This document shows positions 25,215 through 35,070 of a stretch of 64,000 nt of DNA, one piece after another. The notes beneath the pieces are model-generated. The model had not been told where the DNA came from, did not search any database, and saw nothing but the letters and a program-made list of their open reading frames with translations. Numbering within the stretch: position 1 is the stretch's first letter; every line of letters starts with the position of its first letter. This DNA comes from Sulfitobacter litoralis (GTDB lineage: Bacteria; Pseudomonadota; Alphaproteobacteria; Rhodobacterales; Rhodobacteraceae). A program made the position numbers and the translations under genes. The stretch covers positions 24,424 through 88,423 of the forward strand of contig NZ_FNJD01000016.1 of NCBI RefSeq assembly GCF_900103185.1, written 5' to 3'.

Positions 25215-27071
25215 ATGTCAGCCGATAGCCCGCGCACCGCAAGCCAGCCCAAACCCGCCACCCAGTATCCCATGACCGAAGAGGAAATTGCCCAAGCTGC
25301 AGAGCGGCAATCGAACCTGCTGGTCTTGCGCAAAGTGGCCCCGTATCTGTGGCCCGACGATATGCCGTGGGTCAAAAAGCGAGTCGTGTGGGCGCTGATC
25401 TTCCTTGTGGTGTCCAAGCTGATTTCGGTCGTCATTCCGGTGATTTACAAAGACGCTGTTGACGCCCTTGCGAACGAGGGCGTGCCGTTTCTGGCGCTTG
25501 GCGCGGTAGGGCTGACGATTGCTTATGGTATGGCCCGCGCGATGAACGTGGGCTTTCAACAGCTGCGCGACGCGGTGTTTGCCCGTGTGGGGCAGCGTGC
25601 TCTGCGGATGCTTGCGCTTGAAACATTTGAACATATTCACAAGCTGTCGATGCGCTATCATATCACGCGCAAGACCGGCGGGCTGAGCCGGATCATCGAA
25701 CGCGGTGTCAAAGGCGTGGAATTCCTGCTGCGCTTCTTGCTGTTCTCGATCGGGCCGTTGATTTTAGAACTGCTGCTGGTGGGCATCATCCTGACGGTGT
25801 TGTTCGATGCTTGGTATCTGCTGATCGTGACGGTCACCATCGGGCTTTATGTCTGGTTCACCTTTGCGGTGACCGAATGGCGTGTAAAGCTACGTCGCCA
25901 GATGAACGACCGCGACACAGACGCGAACCAAAAGGCCATCGACAGTCTGCTGAACTATGAAACCGTCAAGTATTTCGTTGCCGAACAGCGCGAGGCGCAG
26001 CGGTATGATGCGGCGATGGCCGGCTACGAAGAGGCGGCGATCAAGACGAATTACTCGCTCGCCTTTCTGAACTTTGGCCAGTCGTTGCTGATCACCTGTG
26101 GGTTGGTCGGCGTGATGATCCTTGCCGCGATTGGTGTGCAGAACGGTGATCTGACCGTGGGTGATTTTGTCATGGTTAACGCCTATATGGTGCAATTGAC
26201 CGTGCCGCTGAACTTCCTCGGCACTGTCTACCGCGAAATCCGGCAGGCGCTGGTGGATATGGGGCAGATGTTCACCCTGCTGGATCAACCGGCTGAAATT
26301 TCGGACAAGCCCGACGCCCCTGCGCTGCAAGTCTCCGGCGGGCGTGTCACGCTGGACAACGTGCGCTTTGGCTATGACAACGACCGGGAAATCCTCAAAG
26401 GCGTGTCGATCGAGGCAGCTCCGGGCGAGATGGTGGCGATTGTCGGCTCTACCGGATCGGGTAAATCTACCATCGGGCGGTTGTTGTTCCGGTTCTACGA
26501 TGTGCAAGGCGGCGCTTTGCGCGTGGACGGGCAGGACGTGCGCGATGTGACCCAAGACAGCCTGCACCGCGCGATTGGCGTGGTGCCGCAGGATACCGTG
26601 CTGTTCAACGACACGATCGGATATAACATCGCCTATGGCCGCGATAATGCCACACAAGAAGACATCGAAGCCGCGGCGCGTTCCGCACAAATCCATGACT
26701 TTATCCAGCGCTTACCGCTTGGATATGACACTGCCGTGGGCGAACGCGGGTTGAAACTGTCGGGCGGGGAAAAGCAGCGGGTTGGCATTGCGCGGACCTT
26801 GCTGAAAGACCCGCCGATCCTGCTGCTGGACGAGGCGACAAGCGCGCTGGACAGCGAGACGGAGCACGAAATTCAAGATGCCCTGCGTCAGGCGGGCAAG
26901 GGCCGCACGGTGCTGACCATTGCCCACCGTCTGTCCACCGTGGCCGAAGCCGACCGGATTGTCGTGCTCGAACAGGGCGAGGTGGTCGAGCAGGGCACCC
27001 ATGACGATCTTTTGGCACGAAACGGGCGCTATGCGCAGCTGTGGCAACGCCAGCAATCCGAAGGCGAATAG
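25215..27071 (+). CDS. Atm1/HMT1-type ABC exporter (half transporter)
   Basis: 618-residue fused permease-ATPase of the ABCB7/Atm1 type. It has about six transmembrane helices (about 55-350), then an ABC domain with Walker A GSTGSGKST (near 413), signature LSGGEKQR (near 515) and Walker B ILLLDEA. Bacterial Atm1 homologues export glutathione conjugates and metal-glutathione complexes and support heavy-metal tolerance. It would work as a homodimer in the inner membrane. No regulator is adjacent. A DUF302 protein is convergent downstream. The substrate is inferred from the family only. Confidence 0.92.
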   Translation: MSADSPRTASQPKPATQYPMTEEEIAQAAERQSNLLVLRKVAPYLWPDDMPWVKKRVVWALIFLVVSKLISVVIPVIYKDAVDALANEGVPFLALGAVGLTIAYGMARAMNVGFQQLRDAVFARVGQRALRMLALETFEHIHKLSMRYHITRKTGGLSRIIERGVKGVEFLLRFLLFSIGPLILELLLVGIILTVLFDAWYLLIVTVTIGLYVWFTFAVTEWRVKLRRQMNDRDTDANQKAIDSLLNYETVKYFVAEQREAQRYDAAMAGYEEAAIKTNYSLAFLNFGQSLLITCGLVGVMILAAIGVQNGDLTVGDFVMVNAYMVQLTVPLNFLGTVYREIRQALVDMGQMFTLLDQPAEISDKPDAPALQVSGGRVTLDNVRFGYDNDREILKGVSIEAAPGEMVAIVGSTGSGKSTIGRLLFRFYDVQGGALRVDGQDVRDVTQDSLHRAIGVVPQDTVLFNDTIGYNIAYGRDNATQEDIEAAARSAQIHDFIQRLPLGYDTAVGERGLKLSGGEKQRVGIARTLLKDPPILLLDEATSALDSETEHEIQDALRQAGKGRTVLTIAHRLSTVAEADRIVVLEQGEVVEQGTHDDLLARNGRYAQLWQRQQSEGE

Positions 27072-27103
27072 CTGGCGTCAGGGGTTTTGGGGCAAGGCAG
27101 AGA

Positions 27104-27559
27104 TTATTCTGCGATGGCCTTGTCGGTCAGTTTGTTCAACGCGCCGGTCATTTTGGTCAGGTATTCGGCGTCATCGGGCAAGCCGTGGTCTGCCGCCAGC
27201 GTGGCGGGGTCGTGATAGCTGACATGCACCATGCCGCTGTCATCTGCATAGGCCAGCACGCGCATGGGCAGGTCCAGACCGGCGGTCTGACCGTCCAGCA
27301 TCGCAGGCGTGCCCAATTTCGGGTTGCCAAAAATCAGCAGCGTGGTGGGGCGAAGCTCCATCTCTACGTTGGCGGCACCTTCTGCGTGGTCGACGCGGGC
27401 AAAGACCGTGGCCCCTGCTTCGGTCACCGCGCTTTCAAGGCGATCGATCGTATCTGGCACAGAGTGGGGGCTTGACTTGGTCACGATTTCGGCAGCAGCG
27501 GGTAGGGCTGTGAGCGTCGTCAAAGCAAGCGTTGTCGCGGCAAGAGTTTTGCGGATCAT
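27104..27559 (-). CDS. DUF302 periplasmic protein
   Basis: 151-residue protein with a Sec signal peptide (first 22 residues, ending ALPAAA) and one DUF302 domain, recognised by the segments TIDRLESAVTEAGATVFARVDHAEGA and TLLIFGNPKLGTPAM read as consecutive blocks. DUF302 proteins are periplasmic or membrane-linked and of unknown role, sometimes near redox or copper genes. Here it stands alone between the convergent Atm1-type exporter and a divergent MFS pump. A strong GGAGACACCCC-type leader precedes the ATG on the minus strand. Confidence 0.85.
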   Translation of the reverse strand: MIRKTLAATTLALTTLTALPAAAEIVTKSSPHSVPDTIDRLESAVTEAGATVFARVDHAEGAANVEMELRPTTLLIFGNPKLGTPAMLDGQTAGLDLPMRVLAYADDSGMVHVSYHDPATLAADHGLPDDAEYLTKMTGALNKLTDKAIAE

Positions 27560-27780
27560 TGGGGTGTCTCCTTTGTTTTAAATGACCTTTTGGTCACGGG
27601 TACCCCCCATACCTAATGCGGTTCGGCGTCTGTGCGACCGAAATTTAAGCAGCCAGCAGTATTCTGCCGCTATAGGTGCACAAACGACGGGGTGTATTCT
27701 TGCTCATGGAGGCGTATGTGCTAGCTCAGCGCTGGCCGAGCGCAAGCGAACGGCACTCTCTCAATTTCAAAGGACCGCCC

Positions 27781-29007
27781 ATGCCCGCCGGAATGTTCCG
27801 TACCGCCCTTATTCTTGGCTCTATCTGTGTGACAGGTCCCTTTGCCATCGACATGTATCTGCCCGCGCTGCCCGCGATCGAAGAGGCGCTGGATGTCTCT
27901 GTTTCGGCGGCGCAGATCACGCTGGTGGCCTATTTCCTCGCCTACGGCGTGTCGCAGCTGGTCTACGGGCCGCTGTCGGACCAGATCGGGCGCAAGAAAA
28001 CCCTTGCTATCGGAATGAGCATTTTTTGCGTCGGTGCGGTGATCTGTGCGGTGGCCCCCGACATCGAGACACTGGTGCTGGGGCGTCTGGTGCAGGGCAT
28101 CGGCGGCGCGACCGTGATGGTGATCCCCCGTGCTATCGTGCGCGATATGTACACGGGTGCGCAGGCGACGCGGTTGATGTCGTCGATCATGCTGGTGATT
28201 TCAGTCTCTCCGATGCTGGCCCCCTTGGCGGGCAGCGCGGTCGTCGCCTTTGGCAGCTGGCGCGAGATCTTTCTGGCGTTGGCGATCCTTGCAGCGGCGA
28301 CGTTGACGATGGCGCAGATCGCGCTGCCCGAGACGCTGACCGCAGACAAGCGCCGCAAGGTCAATCTGGGAGATTTGTCGCGCAGCTGTGGTATCCTGTT
28401 CCGCGATCCGGTGTTCGTTGGCCTGACCTTTATCGCGGGTTTCGGCATGGCGAGCTTCTTTTTGTTCATTTCCAGCGCGTCCTTCGTCTACACTGGTCAA
28501 TTCGGGCTGACCCCGACCGAATTCTCGCTGGCCTTCGCCTTTAACGCGGTGGGGTTCTTTATCGCCACGCAAGCCGCCGGGCGTCTGGCCGAAATGTGGG
28601 GGCTTGCCACGCTGATCGGGCGCGGGGTTACCGGATTTGCGGTGTGTTCGGCGGTGCTGACGGGCGTTGTGCTGGCCGGTTTCGGCACGCTGCCGGTGCT
28701 GTTGATCGGGCTGTTTCTGGCCTATTCCTTTCTGGGGGTCGTTGTGCCTTCGGCGATGGTCGCGGCGCTGGATGCCCACGGGCGGCGCGCGGGTATGGCA
28801 TCTTCGCTCAGCGGAAGCTTGACGATCCTAACGGGGGCTTTCTGCATCGCTGCGACGACGCCGTTCTTTGACGGCACTGCCGTGCCGATGGTGGTGAGCA
28901 TCGCGCTTTGTGGTGTGGCGGCATTGGGGCTGGTGATCTTTACCATGCCCAAGCTGCGCCAGCAGCAGGATGCCGCGGCGGCTCAGCAGATGTCTGCCGC
29001 TGCCTGA
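27781..29007 (+). CDS. Bcr/CflA-type multidrug efflux MFS transporter
   Basis: 408-residue major facilitator protein with 12 predicted transmembrane segments. The loop 2-3 motif GPLSDQIGRKKTL (near residue 64) and the first-helix acidic motif DMYLPALPAI are typical of the drug:H+ antiporter Bcr/CflA branch. The start at 27781 is supported by AAAGGA (27769-27774); the upstream in-frame ATG adds a non-family leader. It converges with the RND pump operon three bases downstream, so the locus holds two drug-efflux units in opposite directions. The substrate is unknown. Confidence 0.88.
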   Translation: MPAGMFRTALILGSICVTGPFAIDMYLPALPAIEEALDVSVSAAQITLVAYFLAYGVSQLVYGPLSDQIGRKKTLAIGMSIFCVGAVICAVAPDIETLVLGRLVQGIGGATVMVIPRAIVRDMYTGAQATRLMSSIMLVISVSPMLAPLAGSAVVAFGSWREIFLALAILAAATLTMAQIALPETLTADKRRKVNLGDLSRSCGILFRDPVFVGLTFIAGFGMASFFLFISSASFVYTGQFGLTPTEFSLAFAFNAVGFFIATQAAGRLAEMWGLATLIGRGVTGFAVCSAVLTGVVLAGFGTLPVLLIGLFLAYSFLGVVVPSAMVAALDAHGRRAGMASSLSGSLTILTGAFCIAATTPFFDGTAVPMVVSIALCGVAALGLVIFTMPKLRQQQDAAAAQQMSAAA

Positions 29008-29010
29008 GGC

Positions 29011-32000
29011 TTATGTGGCCGGTTGGGTATGTGCCGGCTGCGCCATGTCTTCCCACTGGATCACGGTCGTCTGAAGCCGGCGCGCGTCGCGTGCCAGCGC
29101 CCAGTCCTGCGCTGATTGGCTCGCCCGCCCCAGCGACATCTTGGCCAGCAGCCGCGCAATCCAGCGGGCATAGGTCGTGGCCCACACGCGGATCGCCAGC
29201 ATCGACGGCGTGACCAGCAGCGTCAGAACCGTGGCGATGCCCAGACCAAAGACCACCGCCGTTGCCAACTGTTTCCACCATAGCGCCGTGGGGCTGTCGA
29301 TAGTGTAGCCGCCATTGGCAAAGTCGAGGCTAAGCCCGAACATCATCGGCGCAAGCCCTGCCATTGTGGTGATGGTGGTCAGTAAAACGGGGCGGATACG
29401 GGCCTGCGCCGTGCGAATGATCGCCTCGATCCGCGGCATGTACTGGCTGAACTCCTGATAAGTATCGATCAGGATGATGTTGTTGTTCACCACGATCCCC
29501 GCCAGCGCCACGATCCCAGTGCCGGTCATGATGATCGAAAACGTCTGATCCATCACCAACATGCCAATCAGCACGCCCGTGGTCGATAGCACCACCGCGA
29601 GCAACACCAGCACCGAGTTGTAGATGCTGTTGAACTGCGCCAGCAGGATGATGAACATCAACCCCAGTGCCGCCGTAAAGGCCGAGGACAGAAACGCCTG
29701 ACTTTCGGCCTGATCCTCTTGGTCGCCGGTCCATTCATAGCTGACGCCATCGGGCAGAGGCTGCGTCTCGAGCCATTTTGTCAGCTCCGCAATCCGTTCG
29801 TTGGCATTAATCGGGATCATGCGCAGGGTGCCCTTGTCGAGCTGCTGCTGTAGATCGACGCCTTGGGCGGCATTGGTCCGGTGGGTGATCTTGAAGGCCG
29901 CGCCGTCCGGCCCCGTGATATCGCCCGCGTCCCCCGCAGGGCGCATCGTGGCAAGGGTGAGCGTCGTCGCCCCATTTTCCGCGGCGCTAGCGTCAGCCTC
30001 TGGCCCGCCGACTGTGCGCACCAGCTTGACCAGACCGGGGAAGACATCTGCCTTGAGGTCGAGATAGCGTTTCTGGTCGATCCGGTTGATCTCTGCCAGT
30101 TTGGGCACGGGGGTGCGGGTGATAAAGTTCGACAGCGGCACCAGCCCATCCGCCGTGCGTACCTTCAGCGTGTCCAGCGTGCTAAGCACACGGTCTTCTT
30201 GCGGCAGACGCACGCGGATCTCGATCTCTTCGTCCGAACTGTCGACCCGCATCGTGTCTAGCAGCAGCCCGCGTGTGACCAGCTGAACCATGGCGCCGAC
30301 GGTGACCACATCAGCCCCGTATTGCCCTGCCTTGGCGACATCCACGTCGATCTGCCAATCGATGCCGGGCAGGGGGCGGGTGTCTTCGATGAGGGTCAGC
30401 CCGGGCATTTTATCGAAGGTGTCGCGTGCCACGGCGGTGGCGCTGATCAGATCGGTGAAACTGTCGGATTTCAGGCGCAGATGTACCGGCTTGCCCGAGG
30501 CCGGGCCAAGGGCCTGCGCGAGGATCTCGATCTTGATGCCGGGGATCGCGCTCAGCGCCTCTGTCAGCTCTGCTATGACGATGTCACCATCCAGTTCGGG
30601 GCGCAGGGCCCGGTCTTCCCACGGGATGGTTTCCAGCTGCACCTGACCGATGCTGTCCTTGGGCGCTTGGACCCCGCCGGTGTTGCTGTCCAACCCGCCT
30701 TCACCCGCAAAAGCGAAAGCGGTGGACACACCGGGATGCGCCAGCACGATGGCCTCGGCCTGCTGCATGATCGCGTCTTTCTCAGCCAGCGACAGGTTGC
30801 CCCGTGCCAGCACATAGACGATTGCCTGCTCGGGTTCAGATTCGACGAAGAATTCGACGCCTTTGTTGTTGTTTCCAAAGAAAATCATCGTGGTGCCAAC
30901 GAAAACAAAAACGACCCCCGCAACCACGAGCGGCATCACCGGATTGCCTGCGATAAAGGCGATGACCCGCCCGAAGCCTGAGCGGCGGTAGCCTGCTTTG
31001 ATCACATCAGGCCGCTTGCGGAACAGCCGCGACGTGACCCACCTCCCGCCGCGCCCCAAGCGGGTGAACAGCGCGAAAAAGCTGGTCAGTCCCAAAAGCA
31101 CGCCCGATATTGCAACCGCCACAAGCGCGCAAAGCACGGCAATGCAAACGAAGACCACGGCAAGAACCGGAATGACCGATCCCGGAATATCCAGCCCGTC
31201 CATCCCCGCAAAATGCCCAGAGATCACTGCAAACAGCGGCGGCATCAGCGCAACCGGCAAGGCGATCATGGCAAACACGACGGGGAACAGCAGCAAATGC
31301 AGATAAAAGGGGAGCTTGGAAATAGCGGTCATATTCTGCGCCATCCAACGTTCCAGCCGTCCGGTGACGCCGCCCATGACGGGCAGGTAGATCAGCGCCA
31401 CCACCAGCGAGGCAGATAGTACAAAGATCAACGTGACCGGCAACATGCCCATGAACTCCCCCGGGACGCCGGGCCAGAACAGCATGGGCAAAAAGGCACA
31501 TAGCGTCGTCGCTGTGGACGAGATGATCGGCCAGAACATGCGCTTGGCGGCCTCTACATAGGCGGCCATCGGGCCTTCGCCCTGTTGCTGGCGGGCGTCT
31601 GCGTATTCCACGACAACAATCGCGCCATCCACAAGCATCCCCACGGCGAGGATCAGCCCGAACATGACGATGTTCGAGATGGAAATCCCCATGAGCGCCA
31701 GAAAGGCAAAACACAGCAGAAACGACGTGGGAATCGCAAAGCCCACCAGAAGTGCCGCGCGGATGCCAAGGGCGGCCAGCACCACGATCATCACCAGCGC
31801 AATCGCGGTAAAGACCGACCCCAAAAGCTGCTGCACCATACTGTTGACGATCCGGCTTTGGTCGTTGGAGGTGCCAAGCGTGACGGCGGCTTTCAGCCCC
31901 TCGGGCCAGGCGGCGCTTTGGGCGGCGACGATCTCTTTTACCTGCGCGGAGGTGTCGATCAGATTATAGCCTTTGCGTTTGACCACCTGCAGCGCCAGTG

Positions 32001-32832
32001 TCTTTTCGCCGTTAAACCGCGCTGTGCCTTGGCGGTCTTCGAATGTCAGGTTGATCGTCGCCAGATCGCCCAGTGTCACCACACGGTCGCCGTTGGTTTT
32101 AACCGGCAGGGCATAGACATCGCGCGGGTCGTTGAAGGACGACGGGATCTTGACGGAAAAGCTGCCCTGATCCGATCGCACTTCGCCCGCAGCAATCAAC
32201 TGGTTATTATTCTGCACCACATTGATCAGCTCGCCCGCGGTGACGTCATAGGCCTCCAGCCGCAGGGGGTCGATCAGCACCTCGAGCATCTCGTCACGGT
32301 CGCCCGCCAACCCCGCCTCAAGCACGGCATCCACGCCTTCCAGCGCATCTTGAAGATCGCGCGCGACGCGGGCCATGGTGCGTTCGGGCACGGGGCCGGT
32401 CAGGTTGACGATGATGATGGGGAATTCGGAGAAGTTGATCTCTGTGATCGAATATTTCTCGTAGCCTTCGGGAAATTTTGCTTCTGCCGTGCTCATCGCG
32501 TCGCGCACGTCGGCCATGATCTTGGACTTGTCCCAGCCGAATTCGAATTCCAGCGCCACCCCGGCATAGTTTTCGGCGGCTGTGCCGGTCATGGTTTTCA
32601 GGCCGTCCAGATCGGAAAGTTCTGTTTCCATCGGTTTGACCAGCAGGGTTTCGCTATCCGCGGCAGAGATGCCCGGAAACTGGACCGAAACGAAAAGGGC
32701 AGGGATCTCGATGTCGGGCTCGCCCTCTTTGGGCAGGGTCGAATAGGCATAGCCGCCCACCACAAGGCTCAATAGGATAAAGGCCATGACCATACGGGCA
32801 CGGCCTGCGGCCCAATCGACGATACTGCTCAT
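29011..32832 (-). CDS. RND efflux pump inner-membrane subunit, enlarged
   Basis: 1273-residue AcrB/MexF-like resistance-nodulation-division transporter, about 200 residues above the usual size. The TM4 proton-relay region reads VGMLVDGAIVVVEYAD, with one aspartate where many pumps have two. The extra length lies mainly between TM6 and TM7 (about residues 500-620), where two long hydrophobic stretches predict additional membrane helices. The start overlaps the adaptor gene stop by four bases. No TolC-type outer-membrane channel gene is adjacent. It should export hydrophobic or amphiphilic compounds by proton antiport. Confidence 0.9.
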   Translation of the reverse strand: MSSIVDWAAGRARMVMAFILLSLVVGGYAYSTLPKEGEPDIEIPALFVSVQFPGISAADSETLLVKPMETELSDLDGLKTMTGTAAENYAGVALEFEFGWDKSKIMADVRDAMSTAEAKFPEGYEKYSITEINFSEFPIIIVNLTGPVPERTMARVARDLQDALEGVDAVLEAGLAGDRDEMLEVLIDPLRLEAYDVTAGELINVVQNNNQLIAAGEVRSDQGSFSVKIPSSFNDPRDVYALPVKTNGDRVVTLGDLATINLTFEDRQGTARFNGEKTLALQVVKRKGYNLIDTSAQVKEIVAAQSAAWPEGLKAAVTLGTSNDQSRIVNSMVQQLLGSVFTAIALVMIVVLAALGIRAALLVGFAIPTSFLLCFAFLALMGISISNIVMFGLILAVGMLVDGAIVVVEYADARQQQGEGPMAAYVEAAKRMFWPIISSTATTLCAFLPMLFWPGVPGEFMGMLPVTLIFVLSASLVVALIYLPVMGGVTGRLERWMAQNMTAISKLPFYLHLLLFPVVFAMIALPVALMPPLFAVISGHFAGMDGLDIPGSVIPVLAVVFVCIAVLCALVAVAISGVLLGLTSFFALFTRLGRGGRWVTSRLFRKRPDVIKAGYRRSGFGRVIAFIAGNPVMPLVVAGVVFVFVGTTMIFFGNNNKGVEFFVESEPEQAIVYVLARGNLSLAEKDAIMQQAEAIVLAHPGVSTAFAFAGEGGLDSNTGGVQAPKDSIGQVQLETIPWEDRALRPELDGDIVIAELTEALSAIPGIKIEILAQALGPASGKPVHLRLKSDSFTDLISATAVARDTFDKMPGLTLIEDTRPLPGIDWQIDVDVAKAGQYGADVVTVGAMVQLVTRGLLLDTMRVDSSDEEIEIRVRLPQEDRVLSTLDTLKVRTADGLVPLSNFITRTPVPKLAEINRIDQKRYLDLKADVFPGLVKLVRTVGGPEADASAAENGATTLTLATMRPAGDAGDITGPDGAAFKITHRTNAAQGVDLQQQLDKGTLRMIPINANERIAELTKWLETQPLPDGVSYEWTGDQEDQAESQAFLSSAFTAALGLMFIILLAQFNSIYNSVLVLLAVVLSTTGVLIGMLVMDQTFSIIMTGTGIVALAGIVVNNNIILIDTYQEFSQYMPRIEAIIRTAQARIRPVLLTTITTMAGLAPMMFGLSLDFANGGYTIDSPTALWWKQLATAVVFGLGIATVLTLLVTPSMLAIRVWATTYARWIARLLAKMSLGRASQSAQDWALARDARRLQTTVIQWEDMAQPAHTQPAT

Positions 32833-34073
32833 TGCGGGGCCTCGCCGCGGAAGGTCGGGGTCACGGTCACGCCAGCGGTCACATATTCCTGCCCCATCAC
32901 GATGACATTGGCCTGTGCGGGAAGACCCGTCACCCAGATGCCCTGCGGCGTGTCGCGCAAAAGGTCGACGGCGGCAAATTCAACGGTGTTTTCGGCATTG
33001 ATCATGCGCACGCCAAGGGTGCCGTCATCGTTCAGTGTCAACGCCGATTGCGGCAGCAAATGCGCTTCGACCCCGGCCGAGGCGATGGCGATTTCTGCAG
33101 TTTGGCCGTCGCGGATGCTCAGGTCGGGGTTGGGTACGTCGATTTCCACCTGAAAGGTGCGGGTCGTGGGATCGGACGCGCGCGAAACAAAGGAAACCGT
33201 GCCAGCGATTTGTCGGCTGCCTGCGGCCAGTCGTGCCTGTGCCTGCGCGCCAAAAATGACGCGGTCGATTTCGGTTTCGGGGACAAAGCCCACCAGCTTG
33301 ATCGGATCGAGCTGGATCACCTGTGCACAAAGCGATCCGGTTTGCAGCAAGCTCCCGAGTTCGGCAGTGTCGCTTTCCAGCAGCCCTTCGAAGGGGGCGG
33401 TGAGGGTCAGGCGGTCAATCTCGGCTTGGGTGCTGGCAACGGCGGCATCGGCGGCGTCGATGCCCGCGCGGGCGGCGTTCAACCCCGCCTTGGCCGAGCT
33501 GACAGAGGCGCGGGCGGCAGCAGCGGTCGCTTCGGCTGTGGCAAGTGTGGTCTGCGATGAAAACCCGCCTTTGCCCAGCTTTTGCGCGGCGTTGAGCTTG
33601 ATCAGCGTTTCCTCCAGCCGTGCCTGCGCCTCGGCCACGCGGGCCTGCGCTTCTGGGACGCGCGACCGGGCCTCTTCACGACGGGCCTGCGCCTCTTTGA
33701 GCTGGGCACCGCGGGGGCCGGGGTCCAGTTCGCACAGCACATCGCCTGCGCGGACCGTGGCTCCTTTGCGCAGCGGGGTCGAGATCACAACCGCAGAGGT
33801 CTCCGCCTTGACCGCCACCTGCCGCGCGGCGGTGGTCTGGCCGCGCACGATGACCGCAGACGCCAGCGGGGCCGCGGCACTGCGCTGCACTATGACTTTG
33901 ACGCGGTCAGGATCCGCTACATCCGACGCGCCGGCGGGATCAGGCCCGCCGGTTTCAGCTGCGGGCGTCTGCGTGGTCCCTTGCGTCAGCCCCAATAGGG
34001 CGTCGCGCTCGAAGATTGCCATATACATCAAAGCGGAAACGGCGAGTGCCGCAAGAAGGGGGAAGATACGCAT
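32829..34073 (-). CDS. RND efflux periplasmic adaptor (membrane fusion protein)
   Basis: 414-residue HlyD/AcrA-like adaptor. N-terminal membrane anchor (about 4-22), biotinyl-lipoyl-like half motif (VVISTPLRKGATVRAGD), a long alanine/glutamate-rich helical hairpin (about 125-215), then the second lipoyl half and beta-barrel domains (LTLTAPFEGLLE onward). No lipobox cysteine is present, so it is held by the transmembrane helix. It is the first gene of the two-gene pump operon and overlaps the RND gene by four bases. The divergent 229-base gap toward 34303 should hold its promoter. Confidence 0.9.
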   Translation of the reverse strand: MRIFPLLAALAVSALMYMAIFERDALLGLTQGTTQTPAAETGGPDPAGASDVADPDRVKVIVQRSAAAPLASAVIVRGQTTAARQVAVKAETSAVVISTPLRKGATVRAGDVLCELDPGPRGAQLKEAQARREEARSRVPEAQARVAEAQARLEETLIKLNAAQKLGKGGFSSQTTLATAEATAAAARASVSSAKAGLNAARAGIDAADAAVASTQAEIDRLTLTAPFEGLLESDTAELGSLLQTGSLCAQVIQLDPIKLVGFVPETEIDRVIFGAQAQARLAAGSRQIAGTVSFVSRASDPTTRTFQVEIDVPNPDLSIRDGQTAEIAIASAGVEAHLLPQSALTLNDDGTLGVRMINAENTVEFAAVDLLRDTPQGIWVTGLPAQANVIVMGQEYVTAGVTVTPTFRGEAPQ

Positions 34074-34302
34074 TCGGGCCTCGGTTCAGTGGAACGCGGG
34101 CATTGCGGCACCGCAGTATGTCGTATGCTATAGGGCCAAGGGATTAAGTGAAAATAACTGTTCTGCATAGCTCACGGTCCAAAAAACTTGGGCAAAGCGG
34201 CCTTGTCGACAAAGGTGTGTATCAATGCTGTGCAGCCAAGCCCTTGGCAGCCCTGCACCCGCAGGTTAAGAGGGGCGTTAAATCAGGCGGGACGGGTACC
34301 AC

Positions 34303-35016
34303 ATGAGCGATACAGACAGTTTCATCGACGAAGTTAACGACGAGGTCCGCCGCGACCGGTTCTACTTTATGCTCAAGCGTTATGGCTGGATCGCGATCCT
34401 TGCCGTGGTCCTGCTGGTCGGCGGTGCGGCGTGGAACGAATACAACAAGGCACAGACCCGCGCCGAGGCAGAAACCCTTGGCGATGCGATGTTTGCCGCG
34501 CTGTCTGCCGAAGACACCGCCGCCCGCGCCGCCGCGTTCGAAAACATCGAAGCGACGCACCCGCGGGCCGGTGTCCTGCTGGGGATGCTGCAAGCGGCAG
34601 AGCAAGCCGAAGCAGGCGAGACCGACGCAGCTGTCGCAACCTTGAACGACATCGGCCTGCATGCGGATGTGCCCGCGATCTACCGCGAAATCGCCCAGTT
34701 CAAGGCGATCACGCTGCAAGGATCGGATATGCCGGCCAATGAACGCCGTCTGGCACTGGAAAATCTGGCGCAGCCGGGCAGCAGCCTGCGCCTGCTCGCG
34801 CAAGAGCAGTTGGCCATGATCGACATCGAAGAAAACGCGCCCGAAGCGGCTATTGAACGTTATCAGGGTATCCTGAACGACGCCGATGTGACCTCGGACT
34901 TGCAACAGCGCGCCCTTCAGGTGATTGTCGCTTTGGGGGGCGATCCGGAAATGGGCACCGCAGTCCCCGCGCCGCAAACGGATACCGTGCCGGCGCTGGA
35001 TGCAGACAATAACTAA
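34303..35016 (+). CDS. YfgM-like tetratricopeptide membrane protein
   Basis: 237-residue protein with a cytoplasmic N-terminus, one transmembrane helix (about 29-46) and a periplasmic TPR-like domain (TPR_21 family). In E. coli, YfgM is an ancillary subunit near the SecYEG translocon that helps periplasmic chaperone traffic. The gene order yfgM-bamB-der seen here is the same as in E. coli and supports the call. The tail after residue 220 is variable. It is followed by a 54-base gap to bamB. Confidence 0.85.
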   Translation: MSDTDSFIDEVNDEVRRDRFYFMLKRYGWIAILAVVLLVGGAAWNEYNKAQTRAEAETLGDAMFAALSAEDTAARAAAFENIEATHPRAGVLLGMLQAAEQAEAGETDAAVATLNDIGLHADVPAIYREIAQFKAITLQGSDMPANERRLALENLAQPGSSLRLLAQEQLAMIDIEENAPEAAIERYQGILNDADVTSDLQQRALQVIVALGGDPEMGTAVPAPQTDTVPALDADNN

Positions 35017-35070
35017 TCCTGCCTGATCCCTTCAGGTGACACGGACTTTAAGAGCAAAGCGAGCAGGGCC

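Noticed and set aside
31585..32775. Open frame antisense to the RND pump
   Set aside because: Histidine/glutamine/arginine-rich product typical of a reverse-strand shadow; no start signal.
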